Of a stretch of DNA of 5,294 nucleotides, positions 5,197 to 5,294 are shown piece after piece (positions within the stretch are counted from its first letter, which is position 1; each line of letters opens with the position of its first letter). Both the position numbers and the translations under genes were made by a program. Source of the DNA: CAZHJE01 sp964532965 (GTDB taxonomy: Bacteria > Patescibacteriota > WWE3 > UBA101185 > UBA10185). The DNA lies in NCBI GenBank assembly GCA_964532965.1, contig CAZHJE010000044.1:1-5294 (forward strand), in the 5' to 3' direction. The notes beneath the pieces were generated by a model. The model was not told the origin of the DNA. It was given only the letters and a program-made list of their open reading frames with translations, and searched no databases.

Positions 5197-5231
5197 TTGA
5201 TTGCACATTAAGACATGATACAATACCCTCT
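5197..5231 (+). promoter_or_regulatory. Promoter for the trigger factor gene, leaderless type
   Basis: TTGATT (5197-5202), a 16-nt spacer and TACAAT (5219-5224) with TG at 5216-5217 (extended TGA-TACAAT) are followed by 7 nt (ACCCTCT) and the ATG at 5232. It is the best-formed promoter in the window, and the expected start coincides with the start codon. The bases before the ATG are pyrimidine-rich with no Shine-Dalgarno motif. Confidence 0.65.
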
Positions 5232-5294
5232 ATGAAAGCCGAAATTAACAAAAAACCAAAAGCTACGCTAGAACTTATTATTACAGTACCAAAT
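5232..5294 (+). CDS. tig: Trigger factor, N-terminal fragment (cut by window edge)
   Basis: Only 21 codons are visible, reading MKAEINKKPKATLELIITVPN, with no stop before the right edge. The pattern of a short basic start, K-x-P-K-x-x-(L/V)-E-L-x-(I/V)-x-VP matches the opening strand of the ribosome-binding domain of trigger factor, the chaperone that sits at the ribosome exit tunnel and folds nascent proteins. The ribosome-docking loop (GFRxGxxP) lies further in and is not in the window, so the call rests on one beta strand. The start is supported by the promoter ending 7 nt upstream. Confidence 0.6.
   Translation, partial: MKAEINKKPKATLELIITVPN

Noticed and set aside
5023..5223. A 66-codon minus-strand reading frame across the tRNA-end duplicate and the purine-rich segment
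   Set aside because: It reads through the antisense of the tRNA 3' end, giving a WARRDS-type peptide that is a well-known artefact, and has low-complexity Ser/Leu content from the purine-rich strand. It also has no supporting promoter.
1..5294. CRISPR array, defence island or recoded (UGA-sense) genetic code
   Set aside because: No regularly spaced repeats, no defence-type genes, and TGA terminates several genes at positions agreeing with family lengths.

Overview
The window is an AT-rich bacterial contig piece (roughly one third G+C by eye) with small, tightly packed genes. It suggests a reduced genome, most likely a member of Patescibacteria (Candidate Phyla Radiation). That placement is inference: it rests on gene size, AT bias, compact spacing, many short membrane or membrane-anchored proteins, a probable trigger factor of the type I associate with those lineages, and the absence of any Shine-Dalgarno sequence before a gene. 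TGA works as a normal stop in several genes, so this is not a UGA-recoded lineage.

Layout. The left 1.4 kb is on the minus strand: a membrane protein running off the left edge (1-428) and a single-pass anchored protein of unknown function (471-1382). A short divergent promoter region follows (1383-1470). From there everything reads on the plus strand: a membrane-anchored SIMPL-domain protein (1471-2208); a DUF1295 / steroid 5-alpha-reductase-like membrane protein (2218-3021) overlapping by ATGA a protein-L-isoaspartate methyltransferase (3018-3701); a short VIT/CCC1-type metal transporter (3732-4229); a membrane-anchored lysozyme-like muralytic protein (4256-4864); tRNA-Leu(UAG) (4905-4989); a gene-free, purine-rich, comparatively GC-rich segment ending in a second copy of the tRNA 3' end (4990-5166); and the first 21 codons of a probable trigger factor (5232 to the right edge).

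How the genes fit together. SIMPL, DUF1295 and Pcm form a tight cluster (9-bp gap, then a 4-bp overlap) and are probably co-transcribed. Most products are envelope-associated. Pcm (protein repair) and trigger factor (folding) are protein-quality-control genes. No single pathway joins the set.

The two most interesting signals are not genes. (1) Four confident starts, plus a fifth chosen partly on this signal, have a good -10 hexamer ending only 6-8 nt before the start codon, often as extended TGN-TAC(A/T)AT, and no Shine-Dalgarno motif. This points to leaderless mRNAs. (2) The last 21 nt of tRNA-Leu recur exactly 177 bp downstream, enclosing a compositionally distinct, repeat-containing segment without genes. 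This looks like an attL/attR pair left by a very small or decayed integrative element.
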